64,000 bases of DNA from Paenibacillus sediminis. GTDB lineage: Bacteria; Bacillota; Bacilli; Paenibacillales; Paenibacillaceae. The notes beneath the pieces are model-generated. The model did not search any database, was not told where the DNA came from, and saw only the letters and a program-made list of their open reading frames with translations. The DNA lies in contig NZ_JAGGKP010000001.1 in the NCBI RefSeq assembly GCF_017873765.1, forward strand, positions 124,001 to 188,000, written 5' to 3'. This document shows positions 17,316 through 25,864 of this stretch, piece by piece (the stretch's first letter is position 1; the number at the start of each line of letters is the position of its first letter). A program made the position numbers and the translations under genes.

Positions 17316-18201
17316 CAACTCCACTTCAATTTCTGTCCAATCTCGTGTTTCAACACACCGCTCTTATAAAAAGACACGCAGCTGGAAAAAGGTTATGGCT
17401 AGCATCTTGCTCTATATACTGCTTGTCATTGCAGCTCTATTCTGTCTTGGGCCATTCCTCTGGCTTCTCTCAACCGCATTTAAGACAGGAGAAAATGTGT
17501 ACGCGTTCCCTCCGCAATTTATACCTCATCCGATCACGTTTAAAAATTTTATCGATGTCTTTGACATTATGCCGCTATGGAAATACATCTACAATACGGT
17601 CTACATGACGGGGCTGGGTGTAGGCTTAAATCTTCTGCTCTGCACCATTACGGCGTATCCGCTCGCTCGTATTCAGTTTCCAGGACGGAATTTTATATTT
17701 TATGCGATCGTAAGTACGATGGTTTTACCGAATGCGGCCGGTATGATTGTGAACTTTATCATTATTCAGAAGCTCAATTTATACAACACGATGCTCGGTG
17801 TTGTACTTCCTTCGGCGATCAGTGTTTTTAATATTTTTCTGCTTCGTCAGGCTTTCATAACGATTCCAAACGATATGGAGCATTCAGCGAGAATAGACGG
17901 GGCTCGTGAATTTAGAATCTTTTTCAGTATTATGCTTCCGATGATACGTCCTGCCGTAGCGACAGTAGTCATTTTTGATTTTATGGCCTTCTGGAACAGT
18001 TTGATTTGGCCGGTCATCGTGTTTGACGATCAAGATAAATACCCGCTCGCGCCAGCGCTGCAGTATTTGCAAGGTACGCTAGCGTATAATTTTCCTTATA
18101 TCGCAGCGGGAACGATCATATCGATTATTCCGATGATTATCATCTTCCTAATTTTACAGAAGCAATTTATTAACGGGATGGTCGGCGCAGTTAAAATGTA
18201 A
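17308..18201 (+). CDS. Sugar ABC transporter permease (MalG/UgpE type)
   Basis: A 297-residue protein with six membrane helices; the EAA-type loop is MEHSARIDGAREFRIFFSIM (residues about 191-210). It overlaps the upstream permease gene by 8 bases, indicating translational coupling, and a ribosome binding site (GAGGAGGG) lies inside that gene. The C-terminus QKQFINGMVGAVK is characteristic of CUT1 second permeases. It completes the membrane channel of the sugar importer. Confidence 0.93.
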   Translation: MNSNSTSISVQSRVSTHRSYKKTRSWKKVMASILLYILLVIAALFCLGPFLWLLSTAFKTGENVYAFPPQFIPHPITFKNFIDVFDIMPLWKYIYNTVYMTGLGVGLNLLLCTITAYPLARIQFPGRNFIFYAIVSTMVLPNAAGMIVNFIIIQKLNLYNTMLGVVLPSAISVFNIFLLRQAFITIPNDMEHSARIDGAREFRIFFSIMLPMIRPAVATVVIFDFMAFWNSLIWPVIVFDDQDKYPLAPALQYLQGTLAYNFPYIAAGTIISIIPMIIIFLILQKQFINGMVGAVKM

Positions 18202-18241
18202 TAGATCCATCAAACTACTTTCAATTTGAGGGGGTCCTATC

Positions 18242-19447
18242 ATGAAGCAATCCATAGAGAAGGATGCGAATATATTATGGGTTGATTTTATTGCGAACGG
18301 TGTCCGCTTGGCTGACCGAGCGGAGAGACAGCGTCTCGTGAACAGCGCCAAACGAGCTGGAGTAACCCATTTAGTAGTTGACGCCAAAATTCCTTATGGC
18401 CACACAACTTATCCAAGTGCGTATGCTTATCATGTAAGTCGTTGGTCGGACGGTCGTTATAAGGTTTGGGAGGGTCGTGACTTCCTTGCCGAAATGATCC
18501 AAGAAGCTCAAGTTGCTGGGCTTTCTATCATTGCCAATGTCGATGTGTTTACAGAAGGAACGACAAGGTCGAAGGACGGCATCGCTTATGAGAAGCGGGA
18601 TTGGCAAGTGATGCTGTACAAACCGAGTCTTTCTTCTGAACCTATGGCAGCTGAAAATGCGGATGATGATACCATTTTTGTGAATCCCATTCATGAAGAA
18701 GTGACCCGGCATGAGCTCGGCATTTTGAAGGAAATCGCGGAAAAGTATGATATTGCTGGTATTGTCCTCGACCGATGCCGTTATCCGAATGTCTATGGTG
18801 ATTTTAGTGAGTTAAGCAGAAGATCATTCGAAACATATATTCAGCAGCCTGTGGAGCAGTGGCCGCGCGATATTTTTACATTGAAGGATGGCACGAAACA
18901 AATCGAATTTGGTAAATGGTTCGGAAAATGGACGGAATGGCGCGCACTGAACATCAAACATTTTGTACAGTCTGCAAAAAAACTGGTCAATTCCATAAAT
19001 CCGAATCTGCTTTTCAGTATTTATGTAGGATCATGGTATCCGCTGTATTATAACGAAGGCGTCAATTGGGCGAGCAGCACGTATCGTGCAAACTTACCTT
19101 GGGCTTCAAAGGACTATCATGTCTCTGCGTACGCAGATGAACTCGATTTTATAATGACGGGTTGCTACTATCCAGAAGTTCGAATTGAAGAAGCCGTGCA
19201 CAATGGAAGGCCTGCGGAATGGTACAGCGTAGAAGGAGCTATTAAGATGAGCCTTGAAGCGATTAACGGGCAGATTCCGGTCATTGCCAGCCTATATCTG
19301 AAAGATTATGAAGGGAACCATGCGCAATTTGCGAAAGCAGTGTCCATGTGCAAAGAACGGACAAATGGGGTCATGCTGTTCGATGTGAGTTATTTAGATG
19401 ACTACAGCTGGTGGGAAGGGCTCGAATTTGATTTATCCGTCAAGTGA
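18242..19447 (+). CDS. Cytosolic GHL10-like glycosidase-fold protein
   Basis: The 401-residue protein has no signal peptide. Its TIM-barrel layout and the line GIVLDRCRYPNVYGDF (residues about 175-190) match the LHLDYARYPG signature of the secreted GHL10 protein at 8385, and HLVVDAKIPYGHTTYPSAYA matches the beginning of GHL10 barrels. I therefore read it as an intracellular member of the GHL10/DUF187-related group. It may act on the imported oligosaccharide after transport. Catalytic residues are not established for this subgroup, so the role is inference. It sits 40 bases after the permease gene with GAGGGGG upstream, within the operon. Confidence 0.75.
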   Translation: MKQSIEKDANILWVDFIANGVRLADRAERQRLVNSAKRAGVTHLVVDAKIPYGHTTYPSAYAYHVSRWSDGRYKVWEGRDFLAEMIQEAQVAGLSIIANVDVFTEGTTRSKDGIAYEKRDWQVMLYKPSLSSEPMAAENADDDTIFVNPIHEEVTRHELGILKEIAEKYDIAGIVLDRCRYPNVYGDFSELSRRSFETYIQQPVEQWPRDIFTLKDGTKQIEFGKWFGKWTEWRALNIKHFVQSAKKLVNSINPNLLFSIYVGSWYPLYYNEGVNWASSTYRANLPWASKDYHVSAYADELDFIMTGCYYPEVRIEEAVHNGRPAEWYSVEGAIKMSLEAINGQIPVIASLYLKDYEGNHAQFAKAVSMCKERTNGVMLFDVSYLDDYSWWEGLEFDLSVK

Positions 19448-19465
19448 TGAAGGGTGGGGTAAATC

Positions 19466-20857
19466 ATGGCCGGTTATGCAGCGTTAGACGTTTTGTTGAA
19501 TTTAGAGCTTACTCAACTTGATGAAGAAGGATATGACACAGCAGGGCTGCATCAGAAATTACAGGCGGCAGGGACTGATGGAGCAAGCTTATTGGAGGTC
19601 TATGAAGAAATGCAGCGCCTTCCTAAACGCCAGGACTTCAGTTATATCGAGCCGTCTGACTTGGAACACATCCGTTTAGATCGTCCTGCAGGTCCACGTA
19701 AATTAGATGACACGTTACATGATTCGCAGTGGAAGGATAAATTTTATGGAGCATGGCTTGGGCGATGCTGCGGATGCGCTCTCGGAAAGCCGCTAGAGAG
19801 CTATCCGTTTAATGTAGGTAAGGATGGTAAGCCAGGCTGGTTCTGGATCAAGGCATGGTACGAAGGTGCCGATGCTTGGCCGATTCAAGGATATGTTCCG
19901 CGTCATTCCAGACTCGAGCTAACGAACCCTATCGAGATGCCGAATATACACAGCTATCGTGACATGATGACCTATATGGAAAGCGATGATGATTTACGCT
20001 ATACCGTACTCGGGCTCGTACTCCTGGAACAAAAGGGATTGCAGTGGGATTCGTGGGACATCGGTGATCTATGGCACAAATATTTGACATATCAACAGGT
20101 GTGTACCGCCGAGACGCAATCTTACATCAATTTCATTCAAGTCGCCCCGCGAGAAAATTACAAGAAACCTAGCAATTGGCCAGAGCGCAAAGAGTGGGTA
20201 CGAACCTATTTAAATCCTTATCGCGAATGGATCGGCGCGCAAATTCGTGCGGATGCATTTGGTTATGCAGCAGCTGGAAATCCGGAACTGGCAGCGGAGC
20301 TTGCTTGGCGGGACGGTTCCTTCTCTCATGTTAAGAACGGGATTTATGGAGAAATGTATACAGCTGCGATGATTGCCGCTGCTTTTGTAACTGACGATGT
20401 AGAAGACATTGTGCGTATCGGCTTAAGTGAAATTCCGCAGCAGAGCAGGCTCGCTCAGGCCATTCATCAGGCTATTGAAATAACGAAAACCTGTCATGAT
20501 CAAATCGAGCTTGTGGGACGAATAGAGCAGGCTTTTAATAGCTACAATTGGGTGCATACGATCAATAACGCGGCTTTGGTAACTGCAGCGCTTCTTTTTT
20601 CCGAAGGGGATTTTGAAACGGCGATCACAACAGCGGTATTGGGCGGCTGGGATACCGATTGCAACGGTGCGACATTGGGCTCGATTATGGGGGCAATGCT
20701 CGGAGCGAGCAGGCTGCCAAGCCGGTGGACTGAACCGCTGGACGACACATTATATGCGGAAATCATCAATTTTCATCCAATTTCGATTTCAGAATGTGCG
20801 CAGCGAAGTTATTCCGTATTTCGGAAAATTCAAAGTGAACTGAACAGGAGTAAATAG
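19466..20857 (+). CDS. ADP-ribosylglycohydrolase-fold protein
   Basis: The 463-residue protein has an N-terminal extension of about 85 residues and then a DraG/ARH domain: DKFYGAWLGRCCGCALGKPLE (in residues about 91-111), a metal-binding ESDDDLRYTV line near 172, and GGWDTDCNGATLGSIMGAML near 393-412. These supply the Asp/Thr ligands of the dinuclear metal centre. The family cleaves N- or O-glycosidic bonds at ADP-ribose, but many bacterial members in sugar operons have other, unknown glycoside substrates. The gene is 18 bases from its upstream and 2 from its downstream neighbour, so it is part of the sugar operon and probably acts on a glycoside, not on protein. Confidence 0.85.
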   Translation: MAGYAALDVLLNLELTQLDEEGYDTAGLHQKLQAAGTDGASLLEVYEEMQRLPKRQDFSYIEPSDLEHIRLDRPAGPRKLDDTLHDSQWKDKFYGAWLGRCCGCALGKPLESYPFNVGKDGKPGWFWIKAWYEGADAWPIQGYVPRHSRLELTNPIEMPNIHSYRDMMTYMESDDDLRYTVLGLVLLEQKGLQWDSWDIGDLWHKYLTYQQVCTAETQSYINFIQVAPRENYKKPSNWPERKEWVRTYLNPYREWIGAQIRADAFGYAAAGNPELAAELAWRDGSFSHVKNGIYGEMYTAAMIAAAFVTDDVEDIVRIGLSEIPQQSRLAQAIHQAIEITKTCHDQIELVGRIEQAFNSYNWVHTINNAALVTAALLFSEGDFETAITTAVLGGWDTDCNGATLGSIMGAMLGASRLPSRWTEPLDDTLYAEIINFHPISISECAQRSYSVFRKIQSELNRSK

Positions 20858-20859
20858 AT

Positions 20860-22407
20860 ATGAAAAAGATCATTTATATTCCTTTGGATGAACGCCCGTG
20901 TAATTATGACTTTCCAAGCGACTTAGCAGAAGGAACGGAATTTACGATAGTGAAGCCGAGCCTTGAAATGATGGGACTTAAAAAGGTGCCGGCCAATACG
21001 GATCATCTATGGGGATGGCTGTTTGAACAGACGGCAGATGCAGATGGTGCGATAATATCCATCGATACGCTGCTGTACGGAGGAATTATTCCTTCAAGAC
21101 TTCATCGTATGACAATCGAAGAGTGTGAAGAACGACTGAATCAGCTGAGGATGTTAAAACAAATAAACCCCTCTCTTAAACTATTTGCGTTTAATCTCAT
21201 TATGAGATGCCCGCAGTATTCGAGCGATGATGAGGAACCGGATTACTATGAGCGTTGGGGCAGAGAAATTTTTAGACAGGGATACATCAAGCATCGGATT
21301 CAGCTGAATATTGCGACTGATGAAGAGAAGGCTGAGCTTCAGGAAATAGAAGCGGTACTGCCTGCTGCCTACCTTAACGACTATATTCATCGGCGTGCTG
21401 TTAACGTTGAAGTGAACAAATTAGCTGTGCAATTGGTCAAAGAGAAGATCGTTGACTTTATGATTGTGCCGCAGGATGACTCTGCGCCATTTGGTTTGAC
21501 GGCCGTCAATCAGCAGCAAGTTCGAGATCATGTGAGGACCCTTGGCACAGAACTTTCGGTCTATATGTACCCGGGTGCCGATGAAGTAGGCTGTACAATG
21601 TTAGCACGGATGATCAATGAGATGAAGGGACGCAAGCCGCTCATCTATCCGCACTTTTCCAGTATTCAGGGTCCATTTATTATCCCTCTGTATGAAGATC
21701 GGTTGCTCTTTGAAAGTGTGAAATATCAAATACTAGCCGCAGGCGGACTCATGGCTTCTTCCTTTCAAGAAGCAGATCTTATCCTATGTATTAATTCCCC
21801 CGGGGAGACGATGATGGAATCTATTTCTCAGAAGATGCCTAATCAGGGTTATCAGATTGTAAGAAACATTGTTGAGTTTACAGAGATTGCGGATTATGTC
21901 ATCCATCATGTAAACAAACCGTGTGCGGTTGCCGATGTTGCCTTTGCTAATGGTGCCGATTTGACTCTGCTTCGTTTATTGAAAGAGAAGAAACTGCTCT
22001 TCAAGCTGGCAGGTTACGCGGGCTGGAATACAAGCTCTAATACTTTGGGAACCGCGATTGCACAAGCGATTGTTTATCAGCTTTACGGGAATACCGTAAA
22101 TCATCGTAACTTCTTGGGACTCAGAATGGTAGAGGATGCGGGTTACTGCGCTTTAGTACGCGGCTCAGTTTGTGAGTATGATCTTCCTCAGATGGGATAC
22201 AATTATTTTTCCGTAGACGGTCAAAGAGGGGAAGTTGCGAGATTAGTGAAAATGAAGCTTCAGCAATTTATTGAATCCAATCTGAATGACGACCAATATC
22301 AAATTGTGATCGATGATTGTTACATGCCTTGGAGCCGAATGTTTGAGGTTGGCCTGAAGACACATGTGATAGAGCATCAGAATGAAAGACTGCAAGCTCG
22401 GCATTGA
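20860..22407 (+). CDS. DUF4127 family protein
   Basis: The 515-residue protein begins KKIIYIPLDERPCNYDFPSD, the hallmark N-terminus of DUF4127, whose PLDxRP motif is the most conserved part of the family. Other conserved-looking lines are ISIDTLLYGGIIPSRLH, FMIVPQDDSAPFGLT, MYPGADEVGCTMLARM and GYAGWNTSSNTLGTAIAQ. It has no signal peptide. No biochemical function is known to me. It starts 2 bases after the ADP-ribosylglycohydrolase-like gene and overlaps a 5' extension of the nanE frame, so tight coupling to sugar breakdown is clear. The conserved Asp, His and Asn residues suggest an enzyme, perhaps a hydrolase or lyase; that is a guess. Confidence 0.88.
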   Translation: MKKIIYIPLDERPCNYDFPSDLAEGTEFTIVKPSLEMMGLKKVPANTDHLWGWLFEQTADADGAIISIDTLLYGGIIPSRLHRMTIEECEERLNQLRMLKQINPSLKLFAFNLIMRCPQYSSDDEEPDYYERWGREIFRQGYIKHRIQLNIATDEEKAELQEIEAVLPAAYLNDYIHRRAVNVEVNKLAVQLVKEKIVDFMIVPQDDSAPFGLTAVNQQQVRDHVRTLGTELSVYMYPGADEVGCTMLARMINEMKGRKPLIYPHFSSIQGPFIIPLYEDRLLFESVKYQILAAGGLMASSFQEADLILCINSPGETMMESISQKMPNQGYQIVRNIVEFTEIADYVIHHVNKPCAVADVAFANGADLTLLRLLKEKKLLFKLAGYAGWNTSSNTLGTAIAQAIVYQLYGNTVNHRNFLGLRMVEDAGYCALVRGSVCEYDLPQMGYNYFSVDGQRGEVARLVKMKLQQFIESNLNDDQYQIVIDDCYMPWSRMFEVGLKTHVIEHQNERLQARH

Positions 22408-22456
22408 TCATTTAGTTCAAACAGCGATTCTTCATAAGGAGGTGACGGGGCTGGAA

Positions 22457-23185
22457 ATGAAGCCTACATTTGATCAGCCTATTTTCGAACGAATTTACAA
22501 AGGATTGATCGTCTCATGCCAGGCACTTGAAGATGAGCCGCTGTATGGTGCGGAAGTGATGGCGAAGATGGCTAAATCTGCAGAGCTTGGCGGCGCTGTC
22601 GGAATACGTGCGAATAGTGTTATGGATATCAAGGCTATTAAACAAGTAACCCGCCTCCCGATTATCGGCATTATTAAGAAGGACTATGACGATAGTGAGG
22701 TGTACATCACCCCCACTCTTAAAGAAGTGAAGGAACTGATGGAGGTCGGTGTTGATTTTATCGCACTAGATGCAACCAGGCGGCCTCGTCCTCATGGTGA
22801 GCAGTTAGAGTCGTTAGTTGCTTATATGAAGGAAAAAGGGCAGAAAATGATGGCAGATATCTCTACTCTTGAGGAAGCAAAATACGCCGCATCAATCGGT
22901 GTAGATTGTATTTCAACAACACTATCTGGATATACATCATATTCACCGCAGCATCAGGAGCCTGATTTTGCTTTGGTACAGGAGGCAGCAGGTGAGCTGA
23001 ATATACCTGTACTCGCGGAGGGAAGAATCCATATGCCTTCACAAGCTGCACAGATGCTGATCTTAGGTGCGCATGCGGTTGTGGTCGGCTCCGCCATTAC
23101 GAGACCTCAACTGATTACCGAGCGATATGCGCAAGAGATTAAACATACACTATTAAAAAACAAACTAAAGAGCCAAACCTCTTAA
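22457..23185 (+). CDS. nanE: N-acetylmannosamine-6-phosphate 2-epimerase (NanE-type)
   Basis: The 242-residue protein is a NanE-type TIM barrel: IYKGLIVSCQALEDEPLYGA, VGIRANSVMDIKAIKQ, IIGIIKKDYDDSEVYITPT, FIALDATRRPRP, and the phosphate-binding end VLAEGRIHMPSQAAQMLILG. It converts N-acetylmannosamine-6-P to N-acetylglucosamine-6-P. The frame is open from 22382 inside the DUF4127 gene; the methionine at 22457 is chosen because MKPTF is a normal start and AAGGAGG lies upstream (14 bases, long). No sialic acid lyase gene is near, so the ManNAc probably comes from a glycan or glycoside and not from sialic acid. Confidence 0.88.
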   Translation: MKPTFDQPIFERIYKGLIVSCQALEDEPLYGAEVMAKMAKSAELGGAVGIRANSVMDIKAIKQVTRLPIIGIIKKDYDDSEVYITPTLKEVKELMEVGVDFIALDATRRPRPHGEQLESLVAYMKEKGQKMMADISTLEEAKYAASIGVDCISTTLSGYTSYSPQHQEPDFALVQEAAGELNIPVLAEGRIHMPSQAAQMLILGAHAVVVGSAITRPQLITERYAQEIKHTLLKNKLKSQTS

Positions 23186-23202
23186 TTTAGGAAAAGGTCG
23201 TG

Positions 23203-24105
23203 ATGGCGATGCAAACGATCGGAATTGATATCGGAGGCACATCCATTAAAGGAATCGTCATGAACAGTCAGGGTGAGAAGCTGGGTGAAATTCAACAACC
23301 TACGGATGCGGCGCTGGGAAAAAAACACATCGTACTGCATGTTCAGGAAGTAACCCAGCAATTATTGCGGCGATTTCCGCATATCGCTACAATCGGCATC
23401 GGAACCGCTGGAGTAGTGGATGTGAACACAGGGCAAATTGTGTACGCCACCGATAATTTGCCCGGCTGGCATGGCTTTAGGCTTAAACAATGGGCAGAGG
23501 AGCGTTTTGGACGTAAGGTGATTGTTGATAATGATGCGAACGTGGCACTTGCAGGTGAGTATTGGTTAGGTGCGGGTAAAGATTGCTCAGACCTTACAAT
23601 GCTTACGCTCGGTACAGGTGTAGGCGGCGCCAATATGATTCGAGGAGAGATTTACAGAGGAGCGAACTGGACTGGCGGAGAATGGGGGCATGTTATCTTT
23701 ACCCCTCGCGGTCGTCCATGTAATTGCGGAATGGAAGGATGTATTGAGCAGTACATATCCGGGACTGCTCTTGTCCGTTCAGCACAGGAAGCAGCGAATG
23801 TCCCTTATGCTTCAGGTCATGAAGTATTTGCTGATTTTGCAAAAGGCAATCCAGCAATCGCCCGTGTAGTAGGGCAATTTGTTAGAGACTTAGCACTTAT
23901 TATTCATAATATTCATAATGGATTAAATCCGGGCAGAATTATCATTGGCGGGGGAATCGTGGATGCCAAATCGTTCTGGTGGGACTTGCTTGAGAAACAA
24001 TTAAACCTGCTGCCTTCGAAGATTGAGGTTAGACCCGCTGTGCTTGGCAATCAAGCAGGCGCCATTGGAGCGGCTAGACTAGCGATGCTGACTAAGGGGT
24101 TCTAA
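23203..24105 (+). CDS. ROK-family sugar kinase (possible ManNAc kinase)
   Basis: The 300-residue protein has the ROK pattern: GIDIGGTSIKGIV (phosphate-1 loop), VDNDANVALAGEYWLGAG, LTLGTGVGGANMI, the catalytic-site line GEWGHVIF and the zinc motif CNCGMEGCIEQY (CxCGxxGCxE). ROK kinases phosphorylate glucose, N-acetylmannosamine, N-acetylglucosamine or related sugars at O-6. Next to NanE the simplest assignment is ManNAc kinase (NanK), but glucokinase cannot be excluded. No helix-turn-helix is present, so it is an enzyme and not a ROK repressor. Start choice: ATG 23203 with AGGAAAAGG upstream; ATG 23209 is an alternative. Confidence 0.88.
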   Translation: MAMQTIGIDIGGTSIKGIVMNSQGEKLGEIQQPTDAALGKKHIVLHVQEVTQQLLRRFPHIATIGIGTAGVVDVNTGQIVYATDNLPGWHGFRLKQWAEERFGRKVIVDNDANVALAGEYWLGAGKDCSDLTMLTLGTGVGGANMIRGEIYRGANWTGGEWGHVIFTPRGRPCNCGMEGCIEQYISGTALVRSAQEAANVPYASGHEVFADFAKGNPAIARVVGQFVRDLALIIHNIHNGLNPGRIIIGGGIVDAKSFWWDLLEKQLNLLPSKIEVRPAVLGNQAGAIGAARLAMLTKGF

Positions 24106-24129
24106 TCATCTAACTCATGGGAAGGAGAA

Positions 24130-25713
24130 ATGATTGTGGGAGGATTACAAAAGTTCGATGTCGTTGTCCTTGGTGGCGGACTTGGAGGGTGTATGGCCGC
24201 TTTGGCGGCAGCGAAAATGGGTCTGCACGTAATGTTAACAGAAGAGACCGACTGGCTAGGCGGTCAGCTGACAAGCCAAGCGGTTCCGCCGGATGAACAT
24301 CCGTGGATCGAACAGTTTGGCTGCACGGCTACCTATCGGGAATTTCGGAATCGAGTTCGTGCCTACTATAAGGAGAATTATCCGCTTAAGGAAGAGGTTC
24401 GGCAGAATAAGTTCCTGAATCCAGGTAATGGCTGGGTCAGCCGTCTTTGTCATGAACCTAAGGTCGCTAAGCGGGTCATAGAAGATATGCTGGCCCCTTA
24501 TGTGAACAGCGGGCGTATTTGTGTTATATATCAACATAAGCCTGTCGATGCTTCTACTGAGGGAGATTGGATTAGGCATGTTACGATAGAGCACTGTGTA
24601 ACTGGAGAACGAACTATTTTAAAAGCGGCTTATTTCCTGGATGCGACAGAATGCGGAGATGTGCTGCCGCTCGCAGGCGTCGAATTTGTTATGGGCGCAG
24701 AAGGGCGAAGCGAGACAGGGGAGCCGCATGCGAGCGAAGCAGCGAATCCACTCGACATGCAGGCCTTTACATACGTGTTCGCACTGGATTATATTCCGGG
24801 TGGAGATTTTACGATCGAGAGGCCGAAGCAGTATGAATTTTGGCGTAAATTTGTGCCGCGGCATTCACGTTTCCCTCTATTAAGCTGGTTCGCTAATGAT
24901 GCCAATGATACAACTAAATTTAAGGAATACTCGCTTTTTCCAGATGAACGCGGACTGATGCCTCTATGGACCTATCGAAGAATTATCGAGGCTTCTTTAT
25001 TTGCGAAGTCTATTTATGAAAGTGATATTTCGCTCATCAATTGGCCGCAAAATGATTATTTCCTCGGGCCTATATACGGAGTCTCGGATCAAGAGCGTAA
25101 TCAGCATCTCGAAAATGCCAAACAATTAAGTCTCTCTGTTCTTTATTGGCTTCAGACGGAAACGCCAAGGCCGGATGGAGGTAAGGGTTATCCAGGTATT
25201 CGATTACGTAAGGATGTGCTGGACACCGAGGACGGTCTTGCGAAGCGCCCGTATATCCGTGAATCACGCCGTATTAAGGCTCTTTATACGGTGACGGAGC
25301 ATCATGTCAGTAAGGAAATACGAGGTGATCAAGGCATATGCCGGTATGAAGACAGTGTGGGTGTAGGCAGTTATCATCTAGATTTGCATTTGACGACGGT
25401 CACCAACCGGACGTTCTATATTCCGACGTATCCCTATGAAATACCACTAGGAGCCTTGCTGCCTATTCGCGTGAAAAACCTGCTGCCTGCTTGCAAAAAT
25501 ATCGGAACAACACAGATCACAAATGGGTGCTACCGTCTGCATCCAACGGAATGGAATATAGGCGAATCGGCAGGATATTTGGCGGCATACGCTGTTCTTA
25601 ATCAAGTGACGCCTCATGAAGTCCATGCGAATAAAGCGCATCTTGAAGCCTATCAGCAATTAATTGTGCAACAAGGTGTGCAAATTCATTGGCCGGATGA
25701 ACTCGAGGTATAA
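24130..25713 (+). CDS. FAD-dependent oxidoreductase (FAD_oxidored family)
   Basis: The protein (527 aa) starts with the dinucleotide-binding line FDVVVLGGGLGGCMAALAAA and TDWLGGQLTSQAVPPDEHPW, typical of the FAD_oxidored (PF12831-like) group often found in polysaccharide-use loci. The C-terminal part has NIGTTQITNGCYRLHPTEWN and GESAGYLAAYAV, the FAD-closing motif. The likely role is oxidation of a sugar or glycoside to a keto form, or of a substituent on it. AAGGAG lies 2 bases before ATG 24130 and 8 bases before GTG 24136, so the true start may be GTG 24136. Last gene of the operon. Confidence 0.85.
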   Translation: MIVGGLQKFDVVVLGGGLGGCMAALAAAKMGLHVMLTEETDWLGGQLTSQAVPPDEHPWIEQFGCTATYREFRNRVRAYYKENYPLKEEVRQNKFLNPGNGWVSRLCHEPKVAKRVIEDMLAPYVNSGRICVIYQHKPVDASTEGDWIRHVTIEHCVTGERTILKAAYFLDATECGDVLPLAGVEFVMGAEGRSETGEPHASEAANPLDMQAFTYVFALDYIPGGDFTIERPKQYEFWRKFVPRHSRFPLLSWFANDANDTTKFKEYSLFPDERGLMPLWTYRRIIEASLFAKSIYESDISLINWPQNDYFLGPIYGVSDQERNQHLENAKQLSLSVLYWLQTETPRPDGGKGYPGIRLRKDVLDTEDGLAKRPYIRESRRIKALYTVTEHHVSKEIRGDQGICRYEDSVGVGSYHLDLHLTTVTNRTFYIPTYPYEIPLGALLPIRVKNLLPACKNIGTTQITNGCYRLHPTEWNIGESAGYLAAYAVLNQVTPHEVHANKAHLEAYQQLIVQQGVQIHWPDELEV

Positions 25714-25730
25714 TAGCTGACTACCAACAA

Positions 25731-25759
25731 TTGACATGGGAACATATGTTTTATAAAAT
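25731..25759 (+). promoter_or_regulatory. Promoter of the MBL-fold gene with palindrome in the spacer
   Basis: TTGACA (25731-25736), 17-base spacer, TAAAAT (25754-25759): a near-consensus sigma-A promoter. The spacer holds the 10-base palindrome AACATATGTT (25741-25750); with flanks (GGAACATATGTTTT) it agrees with the Bacillus LexA box CGAACRNRYGTTYC at 12 of 14 positions, so a repressor, possibly LexA, may act here. Confidence 0.7.
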
Positions 25760-25820
25760 AATCAAGGCAATTAATTTCAAGTTCCGAATCCTGAACAAGC
25801 CCAGTTGAAAAAAACAACTG

Positions 25821-25839
25821 TGATAGTATAAAGCTATCA
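25821..25839 (+). promoter_or_regulatory. Inverted repeat before the MBL-fold gene
   Basis: TGATAG (25821-25826) and CTATCA (25834-25839) around TATAAAG form a perfect inverted repeat about 25 bases before the start codon. It could be an operator or a leader hairpin. Confidence 0.35.
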
Positions 25840-25864
25840 TTTCAGGTGGGAGGAGAGTTAACAC

